A DNA stretch of 47,169 bases. Source: Verrucomicrobiota bacterium (GTDB lineage: Bacteria > Verrucomicrobiota > Verrucomicrobiia > Chthoniobacterales > Terrimicrobiaceae). Positions 43,811 to 47,169 of the stretch are shown piece by piece. A model generated the notes under the pieces. The model was given only the letters and a program-made list of their open reading frames with translations. It searched no databases and was not told where the DNA came from. A program made the translations under genes and the position numbers. The stretch is taken from positions 1 to 47,169 of the forward strand of contig JAPLTF010000042.1 of the NCBI GenBank assembly GCA_026398275.1, given 5' to 3'. Each line of letters opens with the position of its first letter. The first letter of the stretch is position 1.

Positions 43811-44221
43811 ATGACAGCACACCGCCAAATCCACATTGATTTCCACACGCCCGCCGGAGTGACCGTCGGCGACAAGTTTAATGCCGTCGAATTCTTCGAC
43901 ACGCTCGAATCGGCGATGGTCAATTCCATTGCGATCTTCGCCAAGTGCCACCACGGCTATTCCTACTTCGACACGAAGGTCGGCACGCGTCATCCGGGGC
44001 TGAGCTTCGACATGCTCGGGCAGGCGGTTGCGGAGGCCGCCAGCCTGCAACGAGGCTGCTCGGTGCTTGCGCCTTGCCACCGACAAAAATCTGCTGCGCC
44101 ATTTTATGTAAACTATATTTCTGAGCAGCGCCTTACCTCCGAAATGTCCATTTTTCGAAGGAGATGTCCATTATTTGATTATGAATGCCGTTGCTTCTGG
44201 ACTGAAGATGAAGTCGATTGA
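43811..44221 (+). pseudogene. Truncated paralogue of the 5088 glycosidase
   Basis: The first 75 or so residues match the 5088 gene: HRQIHIDFHTPAGVTVGDKF, SIAIFAKCHHGYSYFDTKVG, RHPGLSFDML. Similarity ends near 44045 (VAEAAS). From there the frame reads unrelated residues to a TGA at 44219, and another frame reads LATDKNLLRHFM to a stop at about 44108, possibly the tail of a different gene. So the remaining 600 residues are deleted. The gene begins 6 bp after the GH38 stop, as an operon member would. Operator site E lies in the unrelated portion, so its reading frame there is meaningless. Confidence 0.82.
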
Positions 44222-44266
44222 TGCTGTCGGCACAAATACCGACTTTTACCATCACACCACCATCCA
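44046..44266. other. Gap holding deletion scar and promoter of the 44267 gene
   Basis: About 220 bp from the end of glycosidase similarity to the next gene. It contains the deletion junction and operator site E. Base composition from 44100 is AT-rich relative to neighbours, as expected of a promoter. Confidence 0.6.
44144..44169 (+). promoter_or_regulatory. Two-unit direct-repeat operator, site E
   Basis: ATGTCC (44144), ATTTTTCGAAGGAG, ATGTCC (44164), period 20 bp. About 97 bp before the 44267 start codon, in the same orientation as the gene. The second unit continues ATTATTTGA, as at site A. Confidence 0.72.
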
Positions 44267-45022
44267 ATGAAAAATTGCCTTCTTGTTATTTGTGCCATTG
44301 CCACGGTTACCCATGCTTCGGCGGGAACACCTGTTTATTCGGAAAACTTTGATGCCTACAGCGCGGACTCGGATTTGATCGGCCAGCACGAATGGAAGCG
44401 TGCTGGTCTTAAAAATTCACCTACAATCTCGATTCCTGCCAAGGGCATCAACTCATCGCTTGCCGTTGCTAAAAACGCGACCGCCACGGGCGATCCCACC
44501 GGCGCGATCCTGAAGGTGGAGCCATTTCATCTCCAGGCTGCAGGCAGATTCACTTACGAGTTTGATGTCCAACGCGACGCCTATATTCCCGGCACCGCGC
44601 TCGTAGGGTTTGGCAGTTCCTCCTCGAAAGCGCCGGCTTATGCGGGCATCTTCCAAGCCACATTCCATGTTCGGTCGGAGAACTACGGCGAAGGGGCTTC
44701 GCTCTGCACGGGGACGGATAGCTCAAACTTCATCGCGGTCCCTGGCAACTGGTATCGTATCAAGGTGGAAGTGGATCTGGCTTCCAAAGCCCTTGTCGCA
44801 GTCTCAGTCAAGGATCTGAGCGGCGGGGATCCGAGAATCAGCGCCTCGGATTTTCAGCCGCTTTTCGTGGGCAAGGAGGGGAAAAATAAAGGACTGGAGC
44901 ACTTCTTTGATTCCGATCCCGCCGCGTGGGACGCGGTTTTCGTCCGCACAGGGGAGCAGGATGCAGCGGGTAGCGGCTGGATCGACAACATCGAGGCGTC
45001 GGTCTCATCGGCAGCGAATTGA
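44267..45022 (+). CDS. Secreted beta-sandwich protein of unknown function
   Basis: 251 aa with a signal peptide (MKNCLLVICAIATVTHASA). The mature chain is a concanavalin/jelly-roll type beta-sandwich: YSENFDAYSADSDLIGQHEW, FTYEFDVQRDAYIPGTALVGF, NWYRIKVEVDLASKALVAVS, and a closing SGWIDNIEASVSS typical of LamG-like or PEP-CTERM-associated domains, though no PEP tail follows. It may bind glycans at the cell surface. Preceded by operator E, which makes it a likely member of the AraC regulon; it is separate from the long operon upstream. Confidence 0.65.
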   Translation: MKNCLLVICAIATVTHASAGTPVYSENFDAYSADSDLIGQHEWKRAGLKNSPTISIPAKGINSSLAVAKNATATGDPTGAILKVEPFHLQAAGRFTYEFDVQRDAYIPGTALVGFGSSSSKAPAYAGIFQATFHVRSENYGEGASLCTGTDSSNFIAVPGNWYRIKVEVDLASKALVAVSVKDLSGGDPRISASDFQPLFVGKEGKNKGLEHFFDSDPAAWDAVFVRTGEQDAAGSGWIDNIEASVSSAAN

Positions 45023-45076
45023 GCATCAGCGCGCTTTTGGCTTCAGAGCTTTAAAATCCGTTTGCGCTCCCCTGCC

Positions 45077-47167
45077 ATGACTCGATTTCTGCTGCCTTGT
45101 TTACTCGGCTCACTCTTCTTACTGGCCCCCGGCCTGCGCGCCGGGGAGGCTGCCCCTTTGCTCAAAAACGGGAGTTTTGAGCTGGGGGAGGAGGGGTGGA
45201 AACTGGGCAAGGGCCATCTGATCGAGCAGGCGGGCGGGCGCAGCAGCACGCGGGCCCTGTTTTTCGAGCGCACAGACAAGGCCGACACTGCCTTCGCCTA
45301 TCAAGAGATCAAGTTGGTGCCCGGCGCCAAATACCGCTTCAGCGCCTGGATGCGCTATGTCAGGCCCGAGGGGGATCTCAAGGGAGCAACCCTGGGGGTC
45401 GAGCATTACGCCGACGGGAAATTCCTCAAGGCCACTTACTCTCCGGGACTTGTCTCTGCCGGGGATTGGAAAAAGGTCGAATCGGACACCATCGTTCCCG
45501 AGAATGCCACCTTGAGCCGATTTGTGCTGATGCTCCGCAAGGAGCAACTCGGGAAAGTCTGGTTTGACGATGTTGAGATCACCACTGCCGAGTCTTTGAT
45601 CCAGCTCAATCTCATTCAGCCGGCGACCTCGACCATCACTCCGGAAAAGGGCCGCGTCCGCTTCAATGTCTATTGCGAGGATGCCAACCTCGACAAGCGC
45701 ACCGACCAGATGACTCTCCGGGTCGAAGCGGTTGCGGAAGGGAAGCCCCTGAAAACCGTCACCGTTCCGATTAGTAGGCACCGGGCGGAAGCGGATCTCA
45801 GCGGCCTTGCCACAGGGCAGGTCGATCTGAAGTTGTCGCTCATCGATTCGCAAACCAATCAGGTTCTGTCGGAAAAAACCGTTCCACTCACCGTGGCGGC
45901 GGCCGACCGCCCGGTGCCGCCCAATGCCTGCCTGATTGATGAGCAAGGCCGCGCCATCGTGAACGGCAAACCTTTCCTGCCCGTCGGGCTCTACATCGAC
46001 AATTTCGTGAAGGCGGACCTGGATCGCATCGGCGCGAGCCCGTTCAACTGCCTGATGCCTTACCACGTGATGAGCGGGCGTTTTGATCTCAAAGAGAAGG
46101 CGTCTGTTGCAACGATCCGCGAGTGCCTCGACTACAGCCACCAGAAAGGCCTAAAAATCATATTCGGCACCCAGTGGGTCTACGAAGGCATCCGAACCCC
46201 GGTGACATCATGGATGGGTGCCTCGGGGGAGACTGAAGTGATCGCCAATGTGGTGGAGACCTTCCAGGATCATCCATCCCTGCTCGCGTGGTATCTCTGC
46301 GACGAGTTGCCCGTCTCCATGAAGGAGCGGCTGGAAAATCGCCGAGCATTGGTCAACCGGTTGGATCCCTTCCATCCAACTTGGTCGGTCTTTTATCAGT
46401 CCGATGATCTCCCCTTTTACGGCGGCGGCGTCGATGTAATCGGCGTGGATCTTTATCCGATCCGGTTTGCCGAAAACCTGAACATGAAGGGGGTCGCCAA
46501 ACAGATGGATGCAGTGGATCTCACCGGCCTGCCCGCCTGGGTTGTCCCCCAGGCGCATAACAACGGGATATTCGAGGCTAAGAATGCCGAGGATTTCAAA
46601 CGCTTCCTCGACCCCACCGAGGAGCAGATGCGCAGCATGGCCCTCTACATGGCCGCGCGCGGAGCCAAGGGCTTCATTTTCTATGCCGGCAACCTGCTGG
46701 CCGCAACGGAGGAGGTCTTCTACGCCCCCGGCCGCAACCGCATCAAGGGCGCCCTCGCCCCGCAAACCGAAGCGGACTTTGCACGCCGCTGGGCCGAGCT
46801 TTCTCGGGTCGGCGCCGTGCTGCGCGAACTCGAACCCTTCCTCCTCGCAGACAAGCCCGCCCCGGAACTCAAATTGGAAGTCGAGAAAGGCGAGGTCGTA
46901 GCCCGCGAGTTCCGCGATGCGGAGGGCAATGTACGCATCCTCATTGCCGGCGTCGGCCCCGGCGAAAGCCAAGCGGTCATCACCACCACCGCTCAGCCGC
47001 CGCTCAAATCTTCCGACACTTTCTGGAGCCAGCTTCTCTCCTTCTTCTCCAAACCCGCGCCACAGCCGCTCCAATCCCGCTACGGCAAATGCCTCCCGCT
47101 CGGCGACAATAAATACCGGTTCACCGGCACCGGCATCTGTTCGGATATCCTTGCAGGGGGAAAATAG
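45077..47167 (+). CDS. Secreted carbohydrate-binding and GH-like protein
   Basis: 696 aa from the ATG at 45077 (MTRFLLPCLLGSLFLL); ATG at 45062 is an alternative. Signal peptide to about residue 22. Residues about 28-170 look like a CBM4/9-type beta-sandwich (LLKNGSFELGEEGW, YRFSAWMRYV, KVWFDDVEITTA), 170-280 like an Ig-like domain, and 290-600 a TIM barrel: GRAIVNGKPFLPVGLYIDN, LLAWYLCDELP (likely acid/base Glu), DVIGVDLYP, PAWVVPQAHNN. Where the second catalytic Glu might be, a Gln is seen (VVPQAHN). It resembles the GH5/GH2-like family common in verrucomicrobia, with activity uncertain. Complete; ends 2 bases before the window end. Confidence 0.7.
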   Translation: MTRFLLPCLLGSLFLLAPGLRAGEAAPLLKNGSFELGEEGWKLGKGHLIEQAGGRSSTRALFFERTDKADTAFAYQEIKLVPGAKYRFSAWMRYVRPEGDLKGATLGVEHYADGKFLKATYSPGLVSAGDWKKVESDTIVPENATLSRFVLMLRKEQLGKVWFDDVEITTAESLIQLNLIQPATSTITPEKGRVRFNVYCEDANLDKRTDQMTLRVEAVAEGKPLKTVTVPISRHRAEADLSGLATGQVDLKLSLIDSQTNQVLSEKTVPLTVAAADRPVPPNACLIDEQGRAIVNGKPFLPVGLYIDNFVKADLDRIGASPFNCLMPYHVMSGRFDLKEKASVATIRECLDYSHQKGLKIIFGTQWVYEGIRTPVTSWMGASGETEVIANVVETFQDHPSLLAWYLCDELPVSMKERLENRRALVNRLDPFHPTWSVFYQSDDLPFYGGGVDVIGVDLYPIRFAENLNMKGVAKQMDAVDLTGLPAWVVPQAHNNGIFEAKNAEDFKRFLDPTEEQMRSMALYMAARGAKGFIFYAGNLLAATEEVFYAPGRNRIKGALAPQTEADFARRWAELSRVGAVLRELEPFLLADKPAPELKLEVEKGEVVAREFRDAEGNVRILIAGVGPGESQAVITTTAQPPLKSSDTFWSQLLSFFSKPAPQPLQSRYGKCLPLGDNKYRFTGTGICSDILAGGK

Positions 47168-47169
47168 AG

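Overview
The window looks like a chromosomal segment of a free-living or gut Verrucomicrobiota bacterium. The evidence is high GC, a secreted protein of autotransporter-type beta-strand repeats ending in a PEP-CTERM sorting tail, a type II pseudopilin-like protein, many glycoside hydrolases, an AraC regulator, and many start codons without a Shine-Dalgarno sequence. I infer the phylum from gene style only. There are no rRNA or tRNA genes, CRISPR arrays or transposases.

Layout. (1) Positions 1-7127 (+): the end of a TPR-like protein, a sialate O-acetylesterase, a GH2 beta-mannosidase and a TIM-barrel glycosidase with a beta-galactosidase-trimerisation-like domain, tightly coupled by stop/start overlaps. 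(2) 7253-8131 (-) is a winged-helix/LacI-like regulator, divergent from 8216-11175 (+): a sugar nucleotidyltransferase, an N-acetylhexosamine-kinase-like protein (with a frameshift) and a UDP-glucose-4-epimerase-like protein. (3) 11200-12664 (+): a membrane-anchored unknown and a DUF2236/MpaB protein, followed by a sparse stretch. (4) 20578-13267 (-): an operon of pseudopilin, BamE-like small protein, large GH42-like lipoprotein, GH3 and a LamG-like secreted protein. (5) 23536-20804 (-) is a paralogous GH42-like lipoprotein, and 26965-23732 (-) is the PEP-CTERM beta-strand-repeat protein. (6) 28225-27344 (-) is an AraC regulator. (7) 28739-43804 (+) is a long operon: sialidase, D-lyxose/mannose isomerase, GH5-like enzyme, MFS sugar carrier, internally deleted GH29 fucosidase, enolase-family sugar-acid dehydratase, two PfkB kinases, 2-hydroxyacid dehydrogenase, NagB-like protein, NIPSNAP-like small protein, amidohydrolase and GH38 alpha-mannosidase. 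It ends in a truncated paralogue of the glycosidase at 5088. (8) 44267-47167 (+): two secreted proteins, one a probable glycosidase.

Taken together, the set suits dismantling of complex, N-glycan- or mucin-like glycans: sialic acid (sialidase, O-acetylesterase), fucose (GH29 remnant, sugar-acid branch), mannose (GH38, GH2, isomerase plus PfkB kinase) and N-acetylhexosamines (NahK-like kinase, nucleotidyltransferase, epimerase, NagB-like protein). This pathway reading is inference.

The main new observation is a repeated operator: two tandem copies of a 20-bp unit close to ATGTCCNNTTTTTGAAAGCG. It lies about 80-105 bp upstream of four genes and always points the same way relative to the gene (pseudopilin operon, PEP-CTERM protein, sialidase operon, 44267 secreted protein). 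The spacing and asymmetry are what an AraC-family activator would bind, and the AraC gene sits in the middle of them. Other observations are gene decay (doubly deleted GH29, truncated glycosidase copy, frameshift in an AACC repeat), a dispersed 43-bp repeat, a shared 5' leader at two loci that suggests locus duplication, and GH42-like lipoproteins with Asp where catalytic Glu is expected.
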